Assembly (NCBI RefSeq): GCF_030272615.1
Contig: NC_081405.1
Span: forward strand, 575,777,752-575,841,751
Source of the DNA: Cryptomeria japonica
Taxonomy: Eukaryota; Streptophyta; Pinopsida; Cupressales; Cupressaceae
Length of the DNA: 64,000 nucleotides
Direction of reading: 5' to 3'
In this document: positions 1 through 10,354 of the stretch, piece after piece
How positions within the stretch are numbered: position 1 is the first letter of the stretch
How the letters are laid out: every line of letters begins with the position of its first letter
Notes under the pieces: generated by a model
Told to the model about the DNA's origin: nothing
Database searches by the model: none
The model's input: the letters and a program-made list of their open reading frames with translations, nothing else
Translations under genes and position numbers: made by a program

Positions 1-369
<369 letters not shown>

Positions 370-370
370 G

Positions 371-1035
371 TGCGTATGATCTTGGTCGCTGGATTTTGGA
401 GTTTGACCTATAGATTTTGTCTCGTTGCATATGGTATCTCTCTTTACAGCCCTATGGAGGTGGATCACTATCTTATAGAAGTGGATGGGTAATTTGTTGT
501 TAAAGGCGTGATCAAATTCTATGGGATTACTAGTTGTTTCTTGGTGGTTTTGGGAGCCATTTTAAAACCCAAATCAAAGGTTAGGGGAGCCTTTCAAAAC
601 CCCCTTATGTATGTCTGGTTGGTTGCTGACAGTTTTGAAGGGACCAACTTAGATTGTGACAATTTTTGGTTAAGGGACGAGCTAGCCTTTTGTTGCCTGA
701 ATTTTCTGTATATGGGAAGGGGAACCCAAAAAATCATTGATGCTTGGATGGGGGAGTCCATAGATTTCATCTAAAGGCTTAGGTTGTGGTGCCAGCAAAT
801 TTTGTAATGCTTTTCTCTTAGTATGGCTGGCTATTTTTTGCTTGTGGCTGTGCTGGCTTTTGGTTAGCACTAGTCAGATTCAATAACGTGGTCTGTTGAT
901 TTTAGTGGCCTATCCTTTTTTGGCAGAAGTTTCATTGTAGGTTCAAGATCCTGGTAAAATCTGAGGGTTTCGAGTCTCTTCAAACTCTGTTGTATGGGGT
1001 TTCAGGTCCACTCAAAACCTGTTTTTCCTTAATCA
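371..1035 (+). mobile_element. Possible 3' end of a 5'-truncated non-LTR retrotransposon
   Basis: This block separates the CT tract from the decayed RING flank and has no counterpart in the intact RING locus, so it looks like an insertion. It ends in a pyrimidine-rich stretch followed by 'ccttaatcaaaaacaaa'. That resembles the 'ataatcaaaaac' tail of the LINE ending at about 35540. No protein domain is recognisable. Assignment rests only on the tail and the insertion-like position. Confidence 0.3.
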
Positions 1036-1449
1036 AAAACAAATTTTCATAGAATATATTTGAAGTTTTAAATTTACATTTATTTCATTTGTCACTATTA
1101 TTAATTTTAAATTTTCTTTATGATCTTGATATTAATATGAATTTTAGATTAAACTTTAGATTCAACAATTAAACTTTAGATTGTGTTAGCATATATATTC
1201 TAATTTTAAATTATTTATTTTCTAAATGCAAATTCTAAATTTATTAGAAACGTAAATTACCAAATTTAAATAAATTTATTAGTTTGTACATTAGGGTCAA
1301 TTGTTCTCGACATAACAAATAAATTGAATGAATCTTTTCATACCAAGTTGAGGGAAGGATAAAGAGATAAAATATTAGAAATGTCTTTGAAGAATAAAAT
1401 AGGATTGCTATGAGTGGATTCAATGTCATGTCTTCTTCCACATTAAATA
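1036..1449 (+). other. Decayed copy of the RING-gene 5' flank
   Basis: Positions about 1036-1200 align with 37205-37380 upstream of the intact gene. Shared words include 'gaatatatttgaa', 'tttatgatcttga' and 'caattaaa' followed by 'ttttagattgtg'-like text. From 1200 to 1449 the similarity fades and no reading frame can be matched to the N-terminal part of the RING protein, so that part has been deleted or replaced. Confidence 0.65.
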
Positions 1450-1590
1450 CCTTACCATCAAAATTTTAGAAAATCATTTTAGAACCATCAAAATTTTAGA
1501 AAATCATCTTAATGAAAATGTTTCGTGTGTGATTTGCTTCTCTGATTTGTTGCCTTGTGATGAACAATGGAATGTATTAAACTTGTGAGT
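1450..1590 (+). pseudogene. RING-H2 pseudogene fragment, paralogue of the gene at 37560
   Basis: The text matches the intact gene from about 38050 to 38180. It covers the linker ending in the motif TIKI and the first two zinc-ligand cysteines (CVIC at 1526-1537). It then runs into a shortened segment in which the remaining RING ligands are not preserved. A 30-bp direct duplication (1454-1483 and 1484-1511) repeats the codons for the TIKILENH-like stretch. The frame closes soon after (TGA near 1588), so no complete RING can form. This is a dead relative of the intact gene, not an exon of it. Confidence 0.7.
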
Positions 1591-2424
1591 GTCACATGGT
1601 TATTGTTACGTTTAGTTTTTGGTTTAAACTTGTGTGAGAGCTATTAGAAATTTTTTAGTTCTGTTCTTCTTAATAGCAGATGATATTGAAATTTGGGCAG
1701 TTTTATTTTAATATTCTATTTAAGCATTACAAGTGTTAATAGTGAAATATTCCTATCAAAACTTTATATTTGCATTCAAAAGTGATACATTACTATCTTA
1801 TTGTATTGATACAAATTTATTATTAACGACTGCAGTGCAAATGTTTAAGAATAATTTTATTTTAAAGAAAAAATATTTATATTTATTAATCAAGGTAAAT
1901 AAATAAATATTTTTTCTTTCTATCAAATATGAATTAATCATTTTTCTAAAATAAACTAGTTAGTATTAGGAATAAATAACTTTTAAGAAACTGTAAAGTA
2001 TGTATAATGAGATCTTATGGTGAAGATCATATCTCGCAAAAAAAATACATGTTGAAAGATTAAAAGACCACCATTGTATAACTATGTTTCAATTATATGA
2101 AAGAAATTTAAACAAACATAAAACAATTGACCTATAGTAAGATTTAAGCCTTTGTATAGCTATGTTATTCTATTGAATATTTTGACCTCATAGGATATGA
2201 GTAAAAGAAGATTGTCTAAGATCAAGACCAAGACCTCCCATAGAAGAACAAATCTACTTTAGAAATGTTGATATCATTAGGACCTAGAATGTTGATTTTG
2301 ACAAATTAAAAATTAAGATGACTTGTTGGTGCAATTACATGAAAACAATTTATATCCTATGAATAAACAAATTAATGTCCTTGCTTGACCTATTTTTTGT
2401 CAATGTTGAAAGGAACATTTTCAA
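1591..2424. other. AT-rich intergenic stretch, nothing recognised
   Basis: No supported reading frame, LTR end or repeat was found. It lies between the RING pseudogene fragment and the next block shared with the intact locus, so it is presumably diverged 3' flank of the pseudogene. Confidence 0.5.
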
Positions 2425-3000
2425 CGATAGAAGGTGCAAATTTGGTGGCTAATATTTGTCACTAACAAATAATTCAAGATTTAATATTATATGAAAAGTT
2501 ATATTTATTTAAATTCTTATTTTGAATTATTTAACTCAGAGTGTTTATTTTATTATAGTATTTAATTCAAAGATTGTCACAATATTTGAAGAAATTTTAA
2601 TTCATCTATGAGGAATATTTGATAATTATTACTTTCTTTAGGGTCATATCACCAATTTTTAGTTTCCACTATTTATTTGATATAAAATCTAGTGATCCTA
2701 ATTGTATTCCATGCTCAGGTAAAATATACCTACAATATGTGACACTCGCGGAGGTTGAAAATGCTTTTGGATTGTTCATTTGAATCAAAATCAATGCTCA
2801 AAAACTAATTTGGCGCCTCTTGAGCATTATAAAAATTTGGTATAGTGTGTCTCACATAATAAAATGAGGGATGGTAGACTATATTGTATATTAATTCTAG
2901 AAATTAAATATTAAAAAAATATCCTTTAAACATATAAATGATTTTTGTCTTTCAGCCTCCACATTTCTATCAATAAACTTTTTTATATAATGCAAAGGTT
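2425..3000. repeat. Decayed copy of the RING-gene 3' flank
   Basis: Two collinear blocks match the intact locus. Positions 2425-2505 match 38745-38815 (shared 'ggtggctaatatttgt' and 'caagatttaatatta' with few changes). Positions 2530-3000 match 40570-41016 (shared 'tattttattatagtattt' and 'atatcaccaatttttag'). The roughly 1.7 kb between these blocks in the intact locus, including its CT segment, is absent here. The match ends just before the copia LTR at 3054. Confidence 0.7.
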
Positions 3001-3053
3001 TATGGAACCCACATAGTTGTAGATTCCAAAACCCACACAAACATGGCCAATAG

Positions 3054-4477
3054 TGATGAATAATGATGAATAGTAAATACCCAATAGGTATTGAGAGGGG
3101 GGGTGAATCAGTACAGATAAAAACTTCTTTAACAACTTAAATTGCAAAGACTGCACTAACTGGTAAACAACATCACCAACCTAAACCAAGACAATACTGG
3201 TAAAACACAGTGTGACTGTGAAAGTTATAAACCGGTAACACCTAGATCTTCTAAATACCTAATATCTCATCTCAACTTTACACATATGCTTAAGCAAGTA
3301 ATACATTAGAAATACAATGATCATTAGATCAACTTGCATTACCACTTAACAGAAAACACAAAAACATCACATGAATAAGCATCACACATAACACACTAAT
3401 TTTTTATGTGGAAACCCAACTGGGTAAAACCACGATGGGGATGAATACCCACAAGTTGTTCTTGAACTCTTCTAAAGTTCACTCTGTTAGGAGCCTAGTC
3501 TAGTTAAAGAATTTACAACAAGTTCTGTTAGGAACCAATCCTCCTAGGCATCACTCGGTTAAGGGATGGCTAAATACCTGGTTAGAGGTTAAAACCCTGT
3601 TAAAGGTTAACTTGTAAGAGGATTTGAAGAACTCAATGATTTTGAGTCACGTTGTTAAAGGATTTACAAAAATCTTGTTAAATCTGCCCGGTAAAGGGAT
3701 TTTTCATCTACTGAAGTGGTTAGAAATCAACATGTAATACATTGATCTGATAGCAACACTTAATGCCAAGGAAGATACGATTCAGTTACTTTACACCTAC
3801 AATCACACTCTACAAATCTCTACTCACTTCTTCGGTCTGGCAAGAATCACCTCACATACATTCATTTGCCAGAAAACTCAAATGAATATCATCATAGACC
3901 TTATAGACAACAATTAGGTCGGTGGCCAAAACCTAAAACCCTAAGCATCTAGGTTAACAATAAAGTCGGTCCAATCCTGGCCATTTAAAAACTTTGAATA
4001 GGGTAAAACAAGCTTGAACAAATCTCAGGATGTTCTTCATCGTCAGTTCTTCACCGCTTCTGGAAGTTGATAACCCATCACGCACTCTCCATCGTTTACT
4101 AAGATTTTGCACATTCTCGGGGTAGATAGAATCAATCTTCTCATGCAAGATCCTCAAGGAAATTCTTCATGCATATAAGGCTGACGTGACAACATGATCT
4201 AATCTTCATTTCAATGCTAACTCATCATAGGATGTCGTCGGTCGAATCCTACAGACTTGGAATGTATCAACCAGAAACCCCAAAGCTTAGACTACCAACC
4301 AGTAGTCATATTAAGTGAAACCCTGATACAAACTTTGCATATACCAGTTCACACTTCATCATACCAGTTCACTTGCCTGTTTACTTACTTCAATATACCA
4401 GTTCACAATTTAGCATATTGACATCAATGACAACATACATTGTCATCATGTCATCAAACTCGGCACATATGCTAACA
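3054..4477 (-). repeat. 3' LTR of the left copia element
   Basis: On the plus strand the unit starts with tgatgaataatgatga and ends with gctaaca, so on its own strand it begins TGTTAGC and ends in CA. It matches the solo LTR at 14387-15907 along its length. Both share the G-run box followed by 'gtgaatcagta' near the left end, a 'ggaaacccaac' block, 'ggggatgaatacccacaag', and repeated 'taaaggg/gttaaggg' words. A polypurine tract adjoins its right end. Confidence 0.85.
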
Positions 4478-4738
4478 ATCTCCCCCTTTGGTATTGATGG
4501 AAATACACAAAGATATCTCTACATCTTCTTCCATATTATATGTCTTCAACACTACAAATATCTTCTCTGCTTCACATCTTCTCCCCCTTTGGCAACAATG
4601 CCAAAGTGGAGGCACACGCTTCCATGTTGCACTATGTTGCTCCCCCTAAGGAGTAGCATCCTTCAACACATCAATCCAGAAAAATATACCAATGTCTGGT
4701 CTATTGTGTACTACATAGTGCAACTTACCAATGATTGA
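4478..4738 (-). other. Polypurine tract and remnant 3' coding end of the left copia element
   Basis: On the minus strand, CAAAGGGGGAGAT (4478-4490) directly precedes the LTR and is the likely primer for plus-strand DNA synthesis. Similar purine runs lie at 4580-4592 and 4640-4650; the first of these adjoins the inverted pair 'tttggc...gccaaa'. The RT frame enters the conserved start of RNase H (RSMIGKLHYVVHNRPDIG-like) near 4738-4690 and then stops matching, so the RNase H body is deleted. Confidence 0.7.
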
Positions 4739-7200
4739 CTAGTATTCCTTCTCATTCACCAATGCTGATTCATCTTCTTTTGACAATTTACAACCGGTCA
4801 TCATCGGTGTACCAACCTGTTTGTTGTCTTTCATGGCAAAGGTCTTCAACACCTCTTTGACATATTTGGACTGAGTGATAAAGATACAATCTTTCATTTG
4901 TTGAATCTGTAGTCCAATGAAGAACTTAATCTTTCCAATTAGTGACCTCTTGAATTCCTTCTTCATCTCATCTGTGAATGCATGGCTCATCTTGTCATCT
5001 CCACCAAAAATTATGTCATCAACAAACACTTCACATATCAGAATCTAATCTCCTTCTGACTCTAGATAGATATTTCTATCTTCACTTGTTCTTTCAAATC
5101 CAATCTTCACAAGATGGGAGTGTAAATGTTCATACCATGCTCTAGGTGCTTGCCTCAACCCATACAAGGATTTATGTAGCCTACACACCATATCACTATC
5201 TTCTAATAGGGCAAACCCATCTGGTTGCTCTATATACACTTCTTCTTCAAGTATTTCATTTGAGAATGCAGATATTACACCCATTTGATACACTTTGAAT
5301 CCCTTGAAGGCTGCATATGCAAGTAGCATTCGAACTCCTTCCAATCTAGCTATTGGAGCAAAAGTTTCTCCATATTCTTCTCCTTCTTCTTGCACATACC
5401 CCTTACACACCATTCTTGCTTTGTTTCTTACCACTGTGCCATCTTCATTCAGCTTGTTTCTAAAACCCCATTTGGTGCCAATAACATTCTTGTGCTCAGG
5501 TCTAGGTACCAAAGACCATGTACCATTCTTTTCTATCTGGTCAAGATCATCTTCCATAGCCTTAATCCATTCTTCATCTTTGTGTGCGGCCTTTAAATGA
5601 TTTGGGCTCAAATTCAAAAATCATGCAAGAATTCTCTCTGACCTTTCATCTTGCAAGTATTCCTACATCCTTATCCCCTATGATCTGCTTTGGATCATGA
5701 TGTAGCTTTACATACCTAGGAATGATCTTACCTAATTCCTCTTGCTTTTCCTCTTCATCCTCATCTTCATCTTCATCTACATCAGTGTCTACTGGTGTAG
5801 GAGCACTGTTTCTTATACTTGGTTGTTTTGCAACTGGTTCCTAGAAGGTTAGAGCAGGTTCATCTACCGCTCACTCATTGCTTGTTTCCTCAGGTTTCTC
5901 AGAGATCTCATCAACTCTAACATTGATACTTTCAATAATTCTCTAAGTCCTATTGTTAAAACACTTGAGAGATATGCTCTTGGTGGAATACCCGAGGAAT
6001 ATTCCCTCATCACATTTTGCATCAAACTTGCTTTGGTGTTCACTTCATTTGATATAAGAACTGCTACCAAATACTCTAAAGTAGCTTACAACTGGAGTCT
6101 TACCGGTCTAATACTCATAAGGAGTTTTGTCTTTTCCTTTCTTGATGAGTACCCAGTTCATAGTGTAGATTGGAGTGCTCACCACTTCTCTCCAAAAAGT
6201 GTGAGCAACCTTCCCTTGAATCAGCATCATTCGAGCTTCTTCAACTACAGTCCCATTGTTCCTTTCTACTAGGCCATTCTACTGTGGAGTGCGGGGGGCA
6301 AACAGTTGCCCCTTGATGTCGTTCTCTTCATAGTACTTATTGAATTCACTAGAAGTGAACTCACCTCCTTGGTCGGTTCTAAGGCATTTAATCCTCTTAA
6401 TGATTTCCTTTTCAACTAGTGCTCTGAAGACTTTAAACTTTCCAAAAGCTTTAGACTTGTCTTTCAAGAATGTGACCCACATCATTCTAGAGCAATCACC
6501 AATAAGAATCATAAAGTACCTATCTCCCTGAACACTTCTAGTTTTCATAGGACCACATAAATCAGTGTGTACAAGATCAAGTAAATTATCTTTTGTGAAA
6601 GATTTACATTTGAAGGTTGAGGAAGAAATTTTCCCTAGTTGACATTCTCTGCACAAAGGATTCTCCTCTTTGTTCAGCACAGGCAATCCTCTAACTACCT
6701 TGATATTTCTAGCCTTCACAATATTATCAAGATTTACATGGCAGAGTCTCCTATGCCATATCCAACTATCATCAAACTTAGCCATTAGACATTGACTGAT
6801 ATTTATATTTAACTGAAATAATTTACCTTTGGTCTACATACTGGTGGCCATCAGTTCACCACTCTTTCCTTTTATTTTGCACACTCTATCTTTGAATTCC
6901 AAAGTGAGTCCTTTATCATTCAGCTGGGCAACACTTAAAAGGTTATGCTTGAGACCTTCTACCCAATACACATTATCAGCATTGCTTTCTCCATTTAGAG
7001 AGATGGACCCTTTGCCTTTTACCATAAATGGTGCATCATTACCAAATCAGACTACACCTCCATCGTACTCTTCCATAGATAGAAACTTCCTCTGGTCACT
7101 AGTCATGTGGTGAGAACATCCACTATCAATAATCCAATCAGTAGAATTATCAAAGTGGGAGACAAGAGCCTTCTTGTCTGACACATCTTCCTTAATGGCT
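4739..7200 (-). pseudogene. Copia pol: protease, integrase, reverse transcriptase (broken)
   Basis: Reading leftward from 7200, the protease active site DSGCSHHM lies near 7100. The GAG-pre-integrase HHCC zinc finger follows (HRRLCHVNL ... CRECQLGK, 6640-6760), then the integrase core with HTDLCGP and RTDQGGEFTS. The linker carries an ESINVRVDE-like motif (about 5920). RT shows GTKWGFRNK, the ETFAPIARL motif, SLYGLRQAPRAWY and the catalytic pair in FVDDIIFGG (about 5025). Stops and frameshifts occur around 5030, 5620-5860, 6275 and 6830. The product would have processed, integrated and copied the element's RNA; it is not functional. Confidence 0.9.
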
Positions 7201-7301
7201 ACAAACACAATGTCTTCGCTTTCTTTATCTTCTGATTCATCATCAGTGACACCTTCATCGACTGCAACAAGACAATTTCTCCTATTTCCTCCTTTGAACT
7301 T

Positions 7302-7943
7302 TTAAAACTTCTCCGGTTTGTCCTTATTATCACTATTGGAATAATTGACAACAATGGGTCCAATCCTATTGCAAGAAAAACAATTCAAAGGGAGCTTACC
7401 TCTGTATTTTCCAGTTCCCTTAGAAAGCCTCTTGGCAAGAAGAGCTTCAAACTCCATTAGGATCTCCTCATCATCCATATATGTGCTTTGTCTAGGTTCA
7501 TAATTGGTACCAACTTCTTTTCCATTTCTAGATAGTGTAGCAGATGCTCTAAAGATTGATTCAGTCTTCTGAATACTTTCATCATAACTATTTAGCTCAT
7601 ATGTGGTCAACTTAGCCATTATTGAGTCTAGGGATACCTTTGTCTTGTCAATAGATCTCAACTCCTGAATAGCGGCAACCCTTATTGCATAGACCGGTAA
7701 CAAGGATCTCAAAACTTTGGTAACAACAGTGGGATCATCTATTATGCCTCCTGCACTCTTGATATCTCCAACAACAATTTTAATTCTTATTTCATACTGA
7801 TGAATGGTCTCTCCTTCAACCATTCGCATGTCTTCAAATTTTCCCCTAAGGCTCTCTTCCTTAGCTTGCTTCACATGGTCATCACCGCCATAGATAGTCT
7901 CCAGAGTATCCCATACATCTTTCAGATTATCTTTATTGAACAT
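7302..7943 (-). pseudogene. Copia gag (UBN2-type capsid region), N-terminus missing
   Basis: An open frame of 213 codons matches plant copia Gag: a helical capsid region (KDVWDTLETIYGG, then FEDMRMVEGETIHQYEIRI) followed by a degenerate zinc knuckle. The knuckle keeps CFSC, but the expected His and last Cys are replaced (VVNYS). About 70 upstream residues are expected for the family and are absent, because sequence upstream of 7943 belongs to element E2. The first Met is therefore an internal residue and not a true start. Confidence 0.8.
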
Positions 7944-9554
7944 CTATAAACTCAATATCAGATAGACTATTGATAAGAGCTTCCATAACTTGCCCATTTT
8001 CCTGAATTTCTCTTCTTTGATCAATGGTGTTGGGACATCTATTTTTTTCAAAGCATCTTGTAACATCCCATGATAAGGAGGTGAAGTTTGAACCAAATCC
8101 CAAATAGAAATCTTGGCAGGAGTAGCTTTAATTTGCTCAATAAGATCATACTCCTTACTAAGTGTAGGTGATATACGAGGTACTTGTGGAAAATTAGGTT
8201 GAGAGAGAGGAAGTAAAGCTAGGGTAGCTAGAGAAGGATTAGGTTGCCTATTGTTTCTTGTGTTGTAGGTATGAGAAACCATATGATAACTCTCTTTAGT
8301 GATTTTCTTAGCATACTCATAAGGGATCTTAGTAGGATAACCTCCTTGCATAGTAATAACAGGTTTCTTAGGAGTGCAAAAAGAATCATTAGCATAACCA
8401 CCTTGAACCACTAAGATATGCTTACATTGAGAACTTTGAGAAGGATAAGCACCTTGAACTATGAATTGGGGTTTATTAGGTGTTTCATTCACATGTATCA
8501 AATTTATTGAAGATGACTTAGGAATATCAAAGGTGTCCTTATTAATTTTAGAAGAAGAATGGACAAGATTGTCCGAAGAATTATTGATAGTCTCTTCTTG
8601 CACTAAAATTTATCATGGATAAGATCAATTTTAGGAGGTAGGCAGTGATGTTTTAGAAGAAATAATATGAGTAGGAAAGGTCATATCATCCTTTATCATC
8701 AAAGGATCTACTTGGGGTATAGACTATCTAGGATAAGGGTCAACATTAATTTCTAAAGTTTCACCCTTGAGAGGGGGGTCTTTGAAAGGGATGCTAACAA
8801 TCTCTCTTTGAAATAAGGTATCCTTATGAGTAGAACCTATTTGGGGAGAAGGAGATGCCTTACCTTTAGGGGAAACATGATTGAGATTTATGTTAGGTGG
8901 GATCCTATCAAGAGAGTTACTCTCATAGGGTAAACAATAATCAACACCTTCTTCAAATGGTTCATCCCAAATAGTGAGGTCATTGAAAATAGTATTAGAA
9001 ATAACTTGCATAAAGATCTCCTTATTGTTATTGCCAATTTTGTAAAAAAGAATAACATTGCTCATTAATTATTCATTGTTAGTAGGGAGGGCATCCTCTT
9101 GCCTCAAAATGTGTTCCATAGGATGTTTAGGGGAGAGATAATTAAGGGAATTGATTATAATTTAATCTTCTTTTCCTACGAAATATTTATGGGTAAGACA
9201 AGCTTTGGGACAAGGAGAAGCATTTATCATTAATGCATCATCTGTAGTTGGAATTTTGTTGGAATCAAAAGATGAAATTCCATCACTAGGAAAACTAGGG
9301 ATAATACCATCTTCTTGCACAAAATAATCCTCATGAGGGGAGTATTAATTAAGAGGGAGATGAACATCTTTCTCCAAAGATTCATTCTTAGGAAGGAGAT
9401 CTTTGGAAGAAGTACTCATAACCTCATGTTTAACTAACAAGCCCCCATTGGTAAGACCAAATTTAGGAGAAGATAAGTCAATGTCCATCAATAACTTTTA
9501 ACTTAGAGAGGAATTATGTAAGGAAGGTAAAGTGACACTGAGAAAGGTGTTTAT
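7944..9554 (-). pseudogene. E2 long ORF, unknown N-terminal protein plus gypsy pre-protease segment
   Basis: One minus-strand frame begins at ATG 26106, runs to 25954 and resumes at 9554. It keeps the same phase to 7944, about 588 codons, interrupted by stops such as those at 9498-9500 and near 8720. The first two thirds are rich in Ser, Pro, Asn and Asp, with no gag capsid or zinc knuckle that I recognise. Residues encoded at about 8330-8470 contain three spaced copies of a [VM]QG[AG]Y motif. At about 8000-8155 it matches the segment before the protease in the Tat-like element (YDLIEQIKATPAKISIWDLV against YDLLEQVVKTPKLISILELL). The function of the N-terminal part is unknown. Confidence 0.65.
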
Positions 9555-9559
9555 GATAT
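7944..9559 (-). mobile_element. Gypsy-type element E2, 3'-truncated left fragment
   Basis: Minus-strand internal sequence that continues at 25954-27868 on the other side of the inserted Tat-like element. The TSD-like words gatat (9555-9559) and tatat (25954-25958) flank the insertion. The E2 reading frame joins exactly across it if one copy of the 5-bp word is removed. At the left, E2 ends abruptly in copia gag at 7943/7944 without an LTR, so this edge is a deletion or recombination point. Confidence 0.75.
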
Positions 9560-10354
9560 TGTACACCCCTAAAACTATCCTGTCTAATGGATTAAAGATT
9601 TTTATTCATTTAATTATTGTATTGTAATTCTTCTATTAATTAAATAAATCTTTATTTATTTAATTAATTCATTTATCTTCTTCTAGCCTTTTTCCTCATT
9701 TAAATAAATAATTTTATTTATTTAAGTTGTCCTTATCCTAAATTAAATAAATACTTTTATTTATTTAATTGATCCCATTTCTTCTATTAATTAAATAAAT
9801 ATTTATTTATTTAATTAATTAATTAGCTTTTCTACCCATGACACATGTCATTCATCTCTTAATTCCTACACTACCTGCCCTCTCATTATTTTCTTATTTG
9901 CTCTACCTACCCTTTAATCCTAGCCGACCATCTATCTTTTACACCTCTCAATCTTATCCCTCTATCTCTTACAATATCTTTTATATAAGAGGATGTTTCT
10001 TTCATTATCAACACTATTCAGCTCCTAAGCATTCTAATTGTCTAATCAATCTTATGCAATCAAACCTTTTTGTGATGAAGCTATCAACCACATTTATGTT
10101 CTTTATTGAGCTCTTGTGCACATATAAAATCTAAGAGAAAATATATCAAGCACGATCAATGGAGATAGGAAGAATGGAGATTCAAACCCTAGTGGACATG
10201 TGATGGTATAATCTTTTTTATTTTGTTGATTTTCATTGTCTTAGGTAATCTTCACATGTTATGGTAGATATTTGATGTTGTTAGGCTAAGTTTTTGTGGT
10301 TGAATTCATTTAGTCTTTCAATATTGTTGTTCATTATCCAATTTTCACCATACA
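9560..10354 (+). repeat. 5' LTR of the Tat-like element (795 bp)
   Basis: It matches 25156-25953 throughout. The first 270 bp consist of AT-rich palindromic units built on 'ttaattaaataaat'. A TATA box (TATATAAG, 9982-9989) precedes the likely transcription start. It ends at CATACA, 5 bp before the primer-binding site. Confidence 0.88.

Larger units (their letters stand above)
3054..7943 (-). mobile_element. Ty1/copia retrotransposon, truncated at its 5' (right) side
   Basis: Read on the minus strand the order is partial gag, protease, integrase, reverse transcriptase, a remnant of RNase H, polypurine tract and 3' LTR. Integrase preceding RT identifies copia. The 5' LTR, leader and N-terminal gag are missing: at about 7943 the gag frame passes straight into gypsy-type sequence (E2). 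Most of RNase H is also deleted. Stops and frameshifts throughout show that it is inactive. Confidence 0.9.
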
